This document shows positions 34,801 to 43,389 of a stretch of DNA of 64,000 nucleotides, piece after piece (position 1 is the stretch's first letter; each line of letters starts with the position of its first letter). Source of the stretch: JAFGGG01 sp964638895 (GTDB lineage Bacteria; Spirochaetota; Spirochaetia; SZUA-6; RPPD01); assembly GCA_964638895.1 (NCBI GenBank), contig CAZWYY010000013.1, positions 1 through 64,000 on the forward strand, in the 5' to 3' direction. A program made the position numbers and the translations under genes. The notes below the pieces were generated by a model. The model did no database searches. It was not told the origin of the DNA and saw nothing but the letters and a program-made list of their open reading frames with translations.

Positions 34801-35508
34801 GTCTGGAATAATGATATTACGGTCTCGTAATGCTTTCATGGCGGCTATGGCCATTCCGTCATTGGCGGAAACTACCGCTTCAAACTCCCGTTTCTTGTTT
34901 AAGGCGTCAAGCACAATCCTGTAAGCCGCATCCGTATAAAAATCGGCTTGTGTTATCAACGCGGGATCGGGCATAATATTATGTGCCTGCAGAGCGGATT
35001 CAAAAATGCGCTGTCTTTCCGCCGCGTCCTGGTTTGTTTTGGGCCCGCCGATATAAAGGAATTTGCGGTACCCGTGATCTTCAATAAGGTGGTTCATGAT
35101 TGATCTGAAACCCAGTTGGTTTTCGGCCTGGACATTGGTAATGCCCTGAAGTTGAAATCCGATGCTGACCATAGGCAGGGGCTGAAATCTTTTGCAGTAT
35201 TCGCTTAACCGTTCATTCCCTATAAACGTTGCCAAAACGGTGGAGGCCACGATCAGGCCGTTCAGTGAAAAAGGGGAGATGAGTTTGAATATTTCGTTAT
35301 GCAGGCGCGCCGATTTATCCTCAGGCTTAAAATCACCGCTTAGAAAACAGACTACATTGACATCGGCCTCCTTGGCGGTCTGTTCCACTCCGGCCCAGAT
35401 AATCCGCTGGTAGTCATCATCCACGTTATCCAAAAGCAGACCGATGGTAAGGCGTAAATCCTTTTTATCCGTGTTCTTTTTATTCGCTGTCTTCTTCCGC
35501 ATTTTCAT
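31852..35508 (-). CDS. Cytosolic hybrid sensor kinase: LacI-type sensor, histidine kinase, receiver, degenerate GGDEF
   Basis: A 1218-residue signalling protein without membrane segments. Residues about 18-295 are a LacI/periplasmic-binding-protein-like ligand domain (TIGLLLDNVDDDYQRIIWAGVE...VTGFDDI), lacking the LacI DNA-binding helices. The kinase core follows: H-box NITHDFRSHL near residue 605 and ATPase boxes DNGIGIPRDK and GTGIGLAFAKEL. A receiver domain begins near 885 (LIVDDDEP, acceptor Asp in ISDYNMP). The last 200 residues are GGDEF-like (DSLTGLANR), but the active-site loop is RYNAQEF instead of GG(D/E)EF, so cyclic-di-GMP synthesis is doubtful. This multi-domain layout is common in spirochaetes. 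It probably senses a sugar-like ligand in the cytosol. Confidence 0.93.
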   Translation of the reverse strand: MKMRKKTANKKNTDKKDLRLTIGLLLDNVDDDYQRIIWAGVEQTAKEADVNVVCFLSGDFKPEDKSARLHNEIFKLISPFSLNGLIVASTVLATFIGNERLSEYCKRFQPLPMVSIGFQLQGITNVQAENQLGFRSIMNHLIEDHGYRKFLYIGGPKTNQDAAERQRIFESALQAHNIMPDPALITQADFYTDAAYRIVLDALNKKREFEAVVSANDGMAIAAMKALRDRNIIIPDQVAVTGFDDIRSARHLFLPLTTVRQPTFEMSKRAAEILLQKIRGEPVPDLELFKTKVIIRRSCGCLSHETGRVAPSGKDTPKNASKPGFDSIKTSLLHELNEHNGPISQNFITPFVEDVIDAFQTELSIDTQSNIFLPRLDKALHRSWPAGMDDMVWGNTISSLRKIMLPYLRTNPDQLIKAENMLHQARIMIKDMAKHFESDKRLRLADTTKTLQYVIDTFIGSFDVPTLMDNLAVELPRIGIKSCYLSVHTAAEKIYKIACLLLAYNENGRIPLGKTGYMYTARHLLPKEVVKLKRRYNIIFQPLIFRQEQMGFVGLEFNPLEEISSLALSELIRSSLKASMMMQEIIEKDKKLSDLDRLKNDFIANITHDFRSHLTVILNSARLGLMSDTKEHFNEVIDRYNIIYEASVKLKQTIDRLLDLAKMDALGIKLRIQKLGLKAYIENIINFYKSATASSGVTIQSRLPEHEIEDFYTDVDKLEEILHNLVSNALKFVDPRKGIITISLLNKATTVEIRVRDNGIGIPRDKLEIIFGRFEQLDEHHNNRYAGTGIGLAFAKELTRYLRGSIRAESEGPGKGACFILEFKKGTEAFYDLSIDSQNANEPSDLSKRSQLKKIIKSNIKDSLQKEEIQTFFPERNRENEYDPKKGVILIVDDDEPIRAIVKEYLEKAGYMNFITATNGRDAIDAVYKYGVDLIISDYNMPKMRGDEMQDIIASNPYLKQTPVLFLTVMTDKRIIQERKEKGVLTFLTKPIDEKEFLVSVDIHMRRHMEYLQLLNQAPLDSLTGLANRTTIMVSLEDLLMLRVYRHLSVILFDLDDFTALNKEFGYRSGDAILADAGRIIKDSLRGYYRAGRYNAQEFLIILPETTLEQAHSYAEKLRHTIESTQITARGKKITLSASLGISSLIDNGGYICSKLNIEDLKAVFEMNLEESTDWRGIQKIKQDIKNLLLEMAQRAMSHAKKTGKNKTVGFTELQEME

Positions 35509-35631
35509 AATTTATATGTAATTTATTTTTATCCTCTTATATATATTTTAAATGGAAAACGGATGAATATCAACACAAGATACGGGAGAGTGCGGGTAAA
35601 AAAGTCTTACCGCCGTCTGAAACAATGATTT

Positions 35632-35663
35632 TTTTCTTGAAGAAAACCATTCTACATTATAGT
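35632..35663 (+). promoter_or_regulatory. Palindrome and possible promoter upstream of the dehydrogenase gene
   Basis: TTTTCTTGAAGAAAA at 35632-35646 is a perfect 15-base inverted repeat (7-base arms around one G). It overlaps a -35-like TTGAAG (35637-35642), and a -10-like TATAGT lies at 35658-35663 with a 15-base spacer, which is shorter than ideal. A repressor binding the palindrome would block the promoter. It lies in the 196-base gap between divergent genes. Confidence 0.4.
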
Positions 35664-35704
35664 GTAAGAACCAAATGGCGGAAGGCCCCGTTGGAACACA
35701 TGTT

Positions 35705-36520
35705 ATGAAAGATTCATTCTTAATGCGCTACGGGCCCTGGGCTGTGGTGGCCGGGGCTTCGGAGGGATTGGGAAGGGCCTTTGCACAGGCTTTGGCCGGT
35801 AAGGGACTGGATCTTATCCTTATGGCCAGGAGACGGTCACCGCTGCAGGCGCTTGCCGCTGAATTAAAAGCGAAATTTGCAGTCCGTGTTCGTGTTTTAA
35901 TAATGGACCTGGGCCGTGTCGATCTTTCGGTGTACCTGAAGCGCGCACTACGGGGCATCGACATCGGGTTAGTGGTCTATAATGCCGCCTTTTCCAATAT
36001 CGGAGGATTTCTGGAGAGGTCCCTGGAAGATCATAGAAGGCTTGTATCGGTCAACTGCCTGGGGCCGCTTATCTTCTGTCATGTAGTCGCTGGGCGGATG
36101 AGAAGCAGGGGAAGCGGCGGAATCATCCTGATGTCTTCCCTGAGCGGAATGGTGGGCAGTGCCAAGCTGGTCCATTATGCGGCCAGTAAGGCCTACCTGA
36201 GGATTTTGGCCGAGGGCCTGTGGTATGAGTTTAAGCGGTGCGGGGTGGATGTCCTGGCCTGCTGCGCAGGCGCGGTCGACACGCCCAACTATCGCCGCAG
36301 CCTGACCACTGCGCAGACCGGGGCCGGAGTTCCGGTGACGCGGGCCGAGACGGTGGTGGCAAAGACCCTTGCTGCGCTGGGCAGAAAAATAATAATTGTT
36401 CCGGGTTTTTTAAACAAACTGAATTATTTCTTGATACAGAGGATTCTTTCCAGAAAAGGCGCGGTCTCTCTGATCTGTAAGGTAACCGAGAGGTTGTATA
36501 AAGGCGACTCCCGAAAGTAA
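35705..36520 (+). CDS. Short-chain dehydrogenase/reductase
   Basis: A 271-residue NAD(P)-dependent oxidoreductase of the classical SDR type: cofactor loop AGASEGLGRA near the N-terminus, VYNAAFSN (NNAG-like strand), catalytic Ser in MSSLSG and the YxxxK pair in YAASKAY. The DLGRVD segment follows beta-strand 3. The ATG here gives the usual SDR N-terminal length; an in-frame ATG 30 bases upstream would be too close to the predicted promoter. The C-terminal 40 residues are hydrophobic and basic, as in membrane-associated 17-beta-hydroxysteroid dehydrogenase-like SDRs. Substrate is not readable; lipid or steroid-like alcohols are possible. Confidence 0.88.
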   Translation: MKDSFLMRYGPWAVVAGASEGLGRAFAQALAGKGLDLILMARRRSPLQALAAELKAKFAVRVRVLIMDLGRVDLSVYLKRALRGIDIGLVVYNAAFSNIGGFLERSLEDHRRLVSVNCLGPLIFCHVVAGRMRSRGSGGIILMSSLSGMVGSAKLVHYAASKAYLRILAEGLWYEFKRCGVDVLACCAGAVDTPNYRRSLTTAQTGAGVPVTRAETVVAKTLAALGRKIIIVPGFLNKLNYFLIQRILSRKGAVSLICKVTERLYKGDSRK

Positions 36521-36530
36521 GTTTCCAGGG

Positions 36531-36550
36531 GAAAAAGCCGCTTAAGCGGC
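36531..36550 (-). terminator. Rho-independent terminator for the 36587-37306 gene
   Basis: GCCGC-TTAA-GCGGC (36537-36550) forms a 5-base-pair GC stem with a TTAA loop, and on the minus strand it is followed directly by five T (36532-36536). It lies 36 bases beyond the stop of the minus-strand membrane protein gene. On the plus strand no T-run follows, so it does not obviously terminate the dehydrogenase gene. Confidence 0.7.
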
Positions 36551-36586
36551 CGCGCGCAAGCTAATATGATATCCGTACGGCCGCGC

Positions 36587-37306
36587 TTACGCCTCCGTAT
36601 GTAGGAAGAACGGCCAGGCTGACCTCCGCCCCGCCTTGTTTTTGACTATGGTCTGATCCCTTTTCCACGCCTTGTATGAACCGTACTCATTTTCAGCAGA
36701 GGATTTAATACTCAGCCGCAAAATACGAAGACCACAGTGTAATATACCTTGGTAGAGAAACGTATCATGCGCATAAGCTAAATTTGTGTTGCTGTCCGGT
36801 GGAACGAACAGGTAAAAAGCCAACTCGGCCAACCCGGTGGCGATCAATACTCCGCCCCCAATATACCTGTCGCTTTCCGTCTCGTGCGCCAGTTTTTCCA
36901 GGTATATTTCGCCTGTATTGATCTTTTTACGCATATTCTCCGGAGTGTCCTGGGGAAGCTCCTTAAACCGTTCCGGGAGGGTCTCAAAATCCGTCGGCAG
37001 GCATAAGACCAGCACCCCGCCGATAACGGCCGCGCCGACGCTGGCCGCAAAAATTATATCATACATCAGGCGGTCATCAGATGGTACATCAGGTATTGTC
37101 TCGGCTAATATCACCCCGCCCGCGCCGATAAGTACCCCCGAACCTATGAGGGCCCAGCCTCCTATATTTCTTCCCAGCCTGGCCACCTCCTGAATCAAGG
37201 AAAGATGAGTTTCCAGTCGATCCAACTGCCGATGCTCGTATTCCTGGCTGAAACCACTGAACCCCAGGCAGATCGTAAGAATCGTAACCATAATTATTTT
37301 CTTCAT
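36587..37306 (-). CDS. Exported or membrane protein of unknown function
   Basis: A 239-residue protein with a clear signal peptide (MKKIIMVTILTICLGFSGFSQ, probable cleavage after Ser-Gln or at FSG-FS) and three glycine-rich hydrophobic segments near residues 47-68, 84-105 and 149-170, which may be membrane-spanning. Between them is a polar loop (residues 106-145). I recognise no domain. Such small multi-segment proteins with a signal peptide are common hypotheticals in spirochaetes. It is followed by its own terminator and is transcribed divergently from lhr. Confidence 0.75.
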   Translation of the reverse strand: MKKIIMVTILTICLGFSGFSQEYEHRQLDRLETHLSLIQEVARLGRNIGGWALIGSGVLIGAGGVILAETIPDVPSDDRLMYDIIFAASVGAAVIGGVLVLCLPTDFETLPERFKELPQDTPENMRKKINTGEIYLEKLAHETESDRYIGGGVLIATGLAELAFYLFVPPDSNTNLAYAHDTFLYQGILHCGLRILRLSIKSSAENEYGSYKAWKRDQTIVKNKAGRRSAWPFFLHTEA

Positions 37307-37435
37307 TTTTTATCCAATCCGCTTCTACATATTAAGAGCAATAAATAGCAGTGATTTTAAAAAAACAATACCTGTAGGATACATTCAAAAAATAGATTCT
37401 GGTTGTTTTTGAAATAATTCTCTATACTACGAAAC

Positions 37436-40400
37436 ATGAGTGCGCTTGAGCTTTTCCATCCCGTAATTCGGGAATGGTTTTTACGCAGGTTTGGGTCTCC
37501 TACCGAGGTGCAGGAGCGCTCCTGGCCCGAAATCAGCGCCGGCAGGCATGTGCTGGTTACGGCGCCTACGGGCAGCGGAAAGACTTTGACGGCCTTCCTC
37601 TGGGCCTTGGACCGGTTCATACGCGGAGCGCTCCCGCGGGGAGGCATGCGCGTGCTTTATATCTCGCCGCTGAAGGCCCTGAATAACGATATGAAGCAGA
37701 ACCTCCTTTCGCCCCTGGAAGAATTGGAGGGTGTGTTTGCCGGAAAGGGACTGGAGTTTCCCCGACTTACGGTCGCGGTACGCAGCGGGGATACTCCACA
37801 GGCCGAGCGGCGGGCACTGCTTCACCACCAGCCCGAAATATTCATTACCACACCGGAAAGCCTGAATATTCTGCTTACCTCGATTCACGGCCGGCGGTTG
37901 TTTGCGGGCCTGACTGTGGTAATCCTCGACGAGATTCACGCATTGGTTTCTCAGAAGCGAGGTACGCACCTGATTACCGCGGTGGAAAGGCTTGTGCCGA
38001 TATGCGGTGAGTTCCAGCGCATCGCGCTTTCGGCCACCGTGCGTCCGCTTGAGGTTGTGGCCGAGTTTGTGGGCGGTTACAGCATGCGTTCGGAGGACAA
38101 GACCGCCCTGTACAACAAACGCCCGGTTACTATAATAGAGGTTCCGCAGGGCAAGCGATATGAATTGGCCGTATGCCTGGCCGAAGAGGAAGGGCTGGAG
38201 GCCGTGCCGCGGATCCAAGAGCAGGGGCCGCGGGCGGGAGAGAATGGGGAGCCGGGGGATACGACGCGGGCGCCTGCGTCCACGGCGTCCCAGGTGATGG
38301 ATTCCCTCGCGGGGCGGGACGCGGACATGGTATGGGACCTGCACGCCGCGGAGTTCCTGAAGCGGATTTCCGCGCACAACTCCACCCTGCTTTTTGTAAA
38401 CAGCCGCAAAACAAGCGAAAGGGTCGCCCACCTCATAAACCAACAGGCCGGGGGGCTGGTTGCGTACTCACACCACGGCTCTCTTTCCCGGGAAATCCGC
38501 CTGGCGGTGGAGGAAAAGCTTAAATACGGGGAACTGAAGGCGATCGTGGCCACCAGTTCGCTTGAGTTGGGTATCGACATCGGCGAGCTGGACCAGGTGA
38601 TTCTGGTCCAGACCCCGCCGTCACTCTCCTCGGCCGTGCAGCGCATCGGCAGGGCCGGTCATAAAGTAGGGGAAGTAAGCAGGGGCCTGTTTTACCCGCT
38701 GTTCGGCAGGGAGTTTGTTCTGGCCGCCGTGGCCGGCAGGTGCATCGTGAGACATGAGATCGAGGAGGTGCGCCCGGTAACAGGAGCGCTGGACATACTG
38801 GCCCAGGTTATTCTCTCCATGACCGCGGTCGAGACCTGGGACCGGGATGAGCTTTATAATTTTATACGCTGCAGTTATCCGTATCATACACTCTCGCGCA
38901 GGCAGTTTGAGCTGGTCCTGGCCATGCTGGCCGGACGTTATGCCGATACCCCGCTGCGGGAGTTAAAGCCACGTCTGTCGCTGGACAAACTGGATAATTC
39001 CCTGCGGGCCAAAAAGGGGGCGCCGCTTCTGCTTTACCTCTCCGGCGGCACCATACCAGACCGCGGTTATTATAATCTTCGCCTTGGGTCCGGCGGGGAA
39101 AAAATCGGCGAACTGGACGAGGAGTTCGTCTGGGAGCGCAACATCGGTGATACCTTTGCCTTCGGGGTTCAGGCCTGGCGCATCCAACGCATCACCCATA
39201 ATGACGTGGAGGTGGCGCCCGCTGACCGGGGCAGGGGCATGATCCCCTTCTGGCGGGCCGACCCCCGGAACAGGGACTTCTATTTTTCCGAGCGGATTCT
39301 GCTATTTCTACGGAAGGCGGACGCCGAACTGGAAACGGCCGCGTTTGCGGATTATCTGCAGGATGAATGTTTTATGGAGCAGGAAGCCGCCGGCGAGCTC
39401 ATCCATTATCTAACGCGACAGAAGCAGGTCCTGCAGACCGCTTTACCGCACCGGTACCATATCGTGATCGAGCATTACAACGATCCTTTTAATACCTCGG
39501 GCGGCAAACAGGTGATACTGCATACATTCTGGGGGGGCAGGATCAACAGGCCCTTTGCCCTGGCCCTGGCCCAGGCCTGGGAAGAAGAATACAAATACCC
39601 ACTGGAGGTTTTTGCGGATGACGACTGCATTCTTTTAAACCTCCCCCATGATTTTCATGCCGAAGAACTGCTGCGGCTTGTACCCACCGATAAACTTGAG
39701 CTGCTGCTTAAAAAAAAGCTCCCAGGCTCGGCTTATTTCGGCGCCCTGTTCCGCGAGAACGCCGGCCGCGCGCTGCTTTTACCCCGGGCCTCCTTCGCCA
39801 GGCGCATGCCCTTGTGGCTCAACCGCCTACGCGCGCAAAAGCTGCTGAAAGCGGTATCGCGCTATGACGATTTTCCCCTGGTTGTGGAAACCTGGAGGCA
39901 GTGCCTGCAGGACGAGTTTGACCTTTCTTCACTCCAGATGCTGCTTGCGGAAATCGGCGGTGGTGAGATTACAGTCTCCGAGGCTGTCACCACCGTCCCT
40001 TCCCCCTTCGCGGGTAATATCATCTGGAGGCAGACCAATAAATACATGTACGCGGACGACACCCCGTCCGCGGACGCCGTCTCATCCCTGGCCCAGGACC
40101 TCTATAAGGAGGTGGTGTCCTCGGCGCTTCTGCGGCCGCGCATCCCCCCTGAGCTGATCGAAGAACTTGAGCGCAAGCTGCAGCGGACTGCGCCGGGGTA
40201 TGTGCCCGCGGACGCCCGGGATATGCTGGACTGGGTTATTGAACGGCTGGTTATTCCGGAAAAAGAATGGCCGGCCCTGGCCGGCGCGTTCGAAAGGGAT
40301 ACGGGCAGGAGTTTCGGTGAGTTGCACCCGGAGCTATCTCTAAAACTGGTCCTGCTCTGTTTTCCGGGGGCGGCGGAGCGGATGGTTGCCGCGGCGGAGA

Positions 40401-42067
40401 ACCTGCCCAGGATTACCAGGGGCTTTGGAATCCCGCCGCAGATGCTTATAGTCTCGCTCTTTTCTGCCCCCGATTCCGCGGCTGTTGGTGAAAATGCGCA
40501 AAAATTGTTCCCGGCGGCGAGTCCCCGGCCGGTGGAACTCAAGGCGGGACGGCCGGCCGCGGCGATAACCTCACCACCGGCGGAAAAATCGGCGCATGAC
40601 GCACCGATTCAGGAAACGCCTGGGGCCACGGAGCTTGTGGAACAGTTTCTGGCTTATTACGGACCGCTTGACCCGCGGAGACTGAAGAGCTGGTTCGGTT
40701 TTTCAGACGGCGTACTGGCCGAGCTTATCCGCGGACTCAGGCAAAACGACGTGGTGTTGTACGAACCCCTCAGTGAAGGGGCCCGTGACCCGGAGCTGTG
40801 CCTGACCGAGAATGTAGAGCGTCTGCTGCGCATGTACCGCCGGCAGAGAAGGCCGTCATTCACCGCGCTGCCTATCCGGCACCTGGTCCTTTTTCTGGCC
40901 CGGCACCAGGGGGTGATAGGGGCGGGCGTAAAACAGGCCGATCTTGAGGGTGTCCTGGAAAAGCTCTTCGGTTATGTAACACCTGCCGCGGCCTGGGAGG
41001 AGTACATCTTCCCCGTGCGCCTTAAACCCTATTACCCGGCATGGCTGGACAGCATCATGCAGCAGAGTGATCTGATCTGGCTGGGATGCGGAAAAGAGCG
41101 GCTGACATTCTGTTTTCCCGAGGACGCTTCCCTATTCGGTCAGGCGAGGGCGGGAGCCGCCGCCCTGCTGCCCTCGCTTAAGGGCAGATACAGCCTTTCG
41201 GAGATCGCAGACCACGGCATGTTGGACAGCCTGCGGGCCACGGAGCTGGTATGGAAGCAAACCTGGCAGGGGGCATTGACCAATGATACCTTCGAGGTGG
41301 TGCGCAGGGCTGTATTAAACAGCTTTACGCCGCAGCGCCTACAGGGCCCCGGCTCAAGATCAGCGCGCCATGGATACTCCCGCTGGCGGTCCACGCGCGC
41401 CCTGCGCGGAAGCTGGTACGCGGTTGCGTATGAAGAGCAGGAGGAACCGGACCCGGTCATGGGCCTGGAGCTGCAGCGCCGGCGGGTAAGGCAGGTTCTG
41501 TCTCGCTACGGTATCGTATTCAGGGAACTTCTGCTGCGTGAGAGCAAACCGCTGAGGTGGCCGGACCTGTTCCGCACCCTGCGCCTGATGGAGCTTGCGG
41601 GTGAGGTGTACAGCGGGTATTTCTTTGAGAATATTCCGGGGTTGCAGTTCGCCTCGGCCGAGGCCCTACACATGCTGCGGCAGGAATTCCCGCTTGACGC
41701 GGTTTACTGGCTGAACGCCGCCGACCCCGCCTCCCCATGCGGTCTGGGACTTGATGCGCTGACGGGTACGCTGCCCAGGCGTGTGGCCACCACCTCCCTT
41801 GTCTACCATGGGGTGCGCCTGGTACTGATTGTATTGCGTAACGGCCGGGCGCTGGAGATCCGGGTTCCGCCGGATCATGCCCGCCTGCTTGAATATTATG
41901 GGGTTTTGAATGAGCTGGTGACCAGGGAGTTCAATCCGTTACCCGCGGTCAAGGTGGAGATCGTGAACGGAAAAGCCGCGGCGCGCAGCCCGTACAAGGA
42001 AAGCCTTTTGGAGTTCGGCCTGCGGGAGGATTACAAGGCCCTGGTCTTAAGGAAACGATACGTGTAA
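37436..42067 (+). CDS. lhr: Large ATP-dependent DNA/RNA helicase Lhr, long form
   Basis: A 1543-residue superfamily 2 helicase; the length is close to the roughly 1540 residues of the long Lhr of enterobacteria. Motif I is APTGSGKT near residue 43, motif Ia YISPLKAL, motif II DEIH, motif III SATV, motif V TSSLELGIDIG and motif VI QRIGRAGH. The C-terminal part has winged-helix and tetrameric CTD-like regions (VEQFLAYYGPLDPRRLKSWFG), seen only in long-form Lhr. The protein unwinds RNA:DNA hybrids with 3'-to-5' polarity and is linked to DNA repair. A proline/alanine-rich linker separates the two halves near residue 1030. No strong ribosome binding site precedes the ATG. It stands alone. Confidence 0.95.
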   Translation: MSALELFHPVIREWFLRRFGSPTEVQERSWPEISAGRHVLVTAPTGSGKTLTAFLWALDRFIRGALPRGGMRVLYISPLKALNNDMKQNLLSPLEELEGVFAGKGLEFPRLTVAVRSGDTPQAERRALLHHQPEIFITTPESLNILLTSIHGRRLFAGLTVVILDEIHALVSQKRGTHLITAVERLVPICGEFQRIALSATVRPLEVVAEFVGGYSMRSEDKTALYNKRPVTIIEVPQGKRYELAVCLAEEEGLEAVPRIQEQGPRAGENGEPGDTTRAPASTASQVMDSLAGRDADMVWDLHAAEFLKRISAHNSTLLFVNSRKTSERVAHLINQQAGGLVAYSHHGSLSREIRLAVEEKLKYGELKAIVATSSLELGIDIGELDQVILVQTPPSLSSAVQRIGRAGHKVGEVSRGLFYPLFGREFVLAAVAGRCIVRHEIEEVRPVTGALDILAQVILSMTAVETWDRDELYNFIRCSYPYHTLSRRQFELVLAMLAGRYADTPLRELKPRLSLDKLDNSLRAKKGAPLLLYLSGGTIPDRGYYNLRLGSGGEKIGELDEEFVWERNIGDTFAFGVQAWRIQRITHNDVEVAPADRGRGMIPFWRADPRNRDFYFSERILLFLRKADAELETAAFADYLQDECFMEQEAAGELIHYLTRQKQVLQTALPHRYHIVIEHYNDPFNTSGGKQVILHTFWGGRINRPFALALAQAWEEEYKYPLEVFADDDCILLNLPHDFHAEELLRLVPTDKLELLLKKKLPGSAYFGALFRENAGRALLLPRASFARRMPLWLNRLRAQKLLKAVSRYDDFPLVVETWRQCLQDEFDLSSLQMLLAEIGGGEITVSEAVTTVPSPFAGNIIWRQTNKYMYADDTPSADAVSSLAQDLYKEVVSSALLRPRIPPELIEELERKLQRTAPGYVPADARDMLDWVIERLVIPEKEWPALAGAFERDTGRSFGELHPELSLKLVLLCFPGAAERMVAAAENLPRITRGFGIPPQMLIVSLFSAPDSAAVGENAQKLFPAASPRPVELKAGRPAAAITSPPAEKSAHDAPIQETPGATELVEQFLAYYGPLDPRRLKSWFGFSDGVLAELIRGLRQNDVVLYEPLSEGARDPELCLTENVERLLRMYRRQRRPSFTALPIRHLVLFLARHQGVIGAGVKQADLEGVLEKLFGYVTPAAAWEEYIFPVRLKPYYPAWLDSIMQQSDLIWLGCGKERLTFCFPEDASLFGQARAGAAALLPSLKGRYSLSEIADHGMLDSLRATELVWKQTWQGALTNDTFEVVRRAVLNSFTPQRLQGPGSRSARHGYSRWRSTRALRGSWYAVAYEEQEEPDPVMGLELQRRRVRQVLSRYGIVFRELLLRESKPLRWPDLFRTLRLMELAGEVYSGYFFENIPGLQFASAEALHMLRQEFPLDAVYWLNAADPASPCGLGLDALTGTLPRRVATTSLVYHGVRLVLIVLRNGRALEIRVPPDHARLLEYYGVLNELVTREFNPLPAVKVEIVNGKAAARSPYKESLLEFGLREDYKALVLRKRYV

Positions 42068-42194
42068 GCATTTTCCGTCAACTTTGCTTGTTCCGGCCTC
42101 ACGATTGTTTTAAAATAAGTATAGAAAGCGGAGGCGTTCCGGCGGGTTTTTCCCACATTCGGATTTTATTGAGTTGCAAGAGAGGATCTAACAG

Positions 42195-42386
42195 GTGTCC
42201 AAGAAGGTAAGCTCATTCAAGGAACTGGCGGAGTTCGTGCAGTCCTTCGGCATCAGCGAGAGTGAGGCCATTCACATTGCCGAAAGCTTTATGGACAGGA
42301 ATAAGATCGATTTCGACGCGGACGGGAACTTCACCCCGCTTGACGTGGATTTTTCCAAAGACAGCAATGAAATAAAAAAAGCCTGA
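42195..42386 (+). CDS. 63-residue acidic protein with EF-hand-like loop
   Basis: A small cytosolic protein starting at GTG with a purine-rich AGAGGA about 9 bases upstream. Residues 8-35 are predicted helices (FKELAEFVQSFGISESEAIHIAESFM). Residues 39-50 read D-F-D-A-D-G-N-F-T-P-L-D, which has Asp at positions 1, 3, 5 and 12 and Gly at 6 of a calcium-binding EF-hand loop; only the Phe at position 8 differs from the usual aliphatic. I do not recognise the family. It ends 4 bases before the UPF0489-like lipoprotein gene, with which it is probably cotranscribed. Confidence 0.7.
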   Translation: MSKKVSSFKELAEFVQSFGISESEAIHIAESFMDRNKIDFDADGNFTPLDVDFSKDSNEIKKA

Positions 42387-42390
42387 TACC

Positions 42391-43323
42391 ATGAAGTTTT
42401 TTCGAGCCGGCCTGCTGCCGTGCATCATTATTTTTTTTACCTGCGCCCCGTCTAATCAGTCTTCCCATGTCCCGGTGTATATCCAGGACTACCACACCGG
42501 CAGTTTTTACTGGCTGGCACGGCACCTTGACTGGTACAAAGAGTACCGGCTTATCCTCTTTGACGCGCACAGCGATGCGTTTGCCGTCTACCACTCCCAG
42601 ACCTTAAAACAGGATCTAAGGCACGCCGTGGAGCAGGGGCGGCTGAATGAGCTGCTGGAGGCACTGCGCAGCCATAACATCATCCAGTGCTATAACTGGC
42701 TGGAGCCCCTCCTGCCGCGGCCGATCAACAGTGTGATCTGGGTCCCGCCCACGTATGTGGACGCTGAAGCGGAAAAACGCTTTCGCGCGCAGGTGAAACG
42801 GGAACTATGCGCAAGAGATCCCTCGTGCCCGGCCGGAGCATGTCCTCTGGGGAATATATTCAGCATTATGGATTTTGAAAAGTTGCTCTCAACTAATCAG
42901 ACCGATACCCCCTGCGTAGTGAGCATCGATCTTGATTATTTTGCCTGCATGACCGCGGAACGGGCGGAAAAGAAACTTGAACAGGTACTCGATTTTGTGT
43001 TTCGCCTGCCCGGGCTTACGGCTGTGACCGTAGCCGTTTCCAACATATATCTGAAGGACGCGGCCCAGGGCCACCTGCTGTTGTTTTTTCTTTTGTGCTC
43101 ACTTGTGGAAAAGCGCAGCCTGACCGTATTTTTTGAACCGTTCATGGACAACGGGAAGGACCTAAGCAGGGAAGCAAGAGAGTTTCTACAAAGGGGTGAG
43201 GTTCTGCCCGCCTATGATATTGAAACGGCGCCCGATTTTTTACGGCGGTTTTTCACCAGGCATCGGGAGAGTATAATTGTAAATCATGAAAACCGGCGCT
43301 GGCGGGAGCTGCTTGACCATTAG
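42391..43323 (+). CDS. UPF0489-family predicted lipoprotein
   Basis: A 310-residue protein with a lipoprotein-type signal (hydrophobic core then FFTC, Cys18 as likely lipid site). The mature part has two metal-ligand-type motifs, LFDAHSDAF near residue 52 and SIDLDYF near residue 175, which are the hallmarks of the UPF0489 family and recall the Asp/His ligands of arginase-like folds. The catalytic role of the family is unknown. It is unusual for this family to carry an export signal. It follows the 63-residue protein gene closely and precedes a consensus promoter for the next gene. Confidence 0.8.
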   Translation: MKFFRAGLLPCIIIFFTCAPSNQSSHVPVYIQDYHTGSFYWLARHLDWYKEYRLILFDAHSDAFAVYHSQTLKQDLRHAVEQGRLNELLEALRSHNIIQCYNWLEPLLPRPINSVIWVPPTYVDAEAEKRFRAQVKRELCARDPSCPAGACPLGNIFSIMDFEKLLSTNQTDTPCVVSIDLDYFACMTAERAEKKLEQVLDFVFRLPGLTAVTVAVSNIYLKDAAQGHLLLFFLLCSLVEKRSLTVFFEPFMDNGKDLSREAREFLQRGEVLPAYDIETAPDFLRRFFTRHRESIIVNHENRRWRELLDH

Positions 43324-43334
43324 AAAAATAATAA

Positions 43335-43362
43335 TTGACAACTGTTCCAGGCGTTTTATAAT
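43335..43362 (+). promoter_or_regulatory. Consensus sigma70-type promoter for the DUF3160 gene
   Basis: TTGACA at 43335-43340 and TATAAT at 43357-43362 are both perfect consensus hexamers with a 16-base spacer, in a 66-base intergenic gap. The start codon lies 28 bases after the -10 box, with AGGAGG between. This is the best promoter match I found in the window and predicts strong, constitutive-type expression of the DUF3160-Memo gene pair. Confidence 0.8.
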
Positions 43363-43389
43363 AAATACTGTTTAAAGGAGGGCGTGAAT

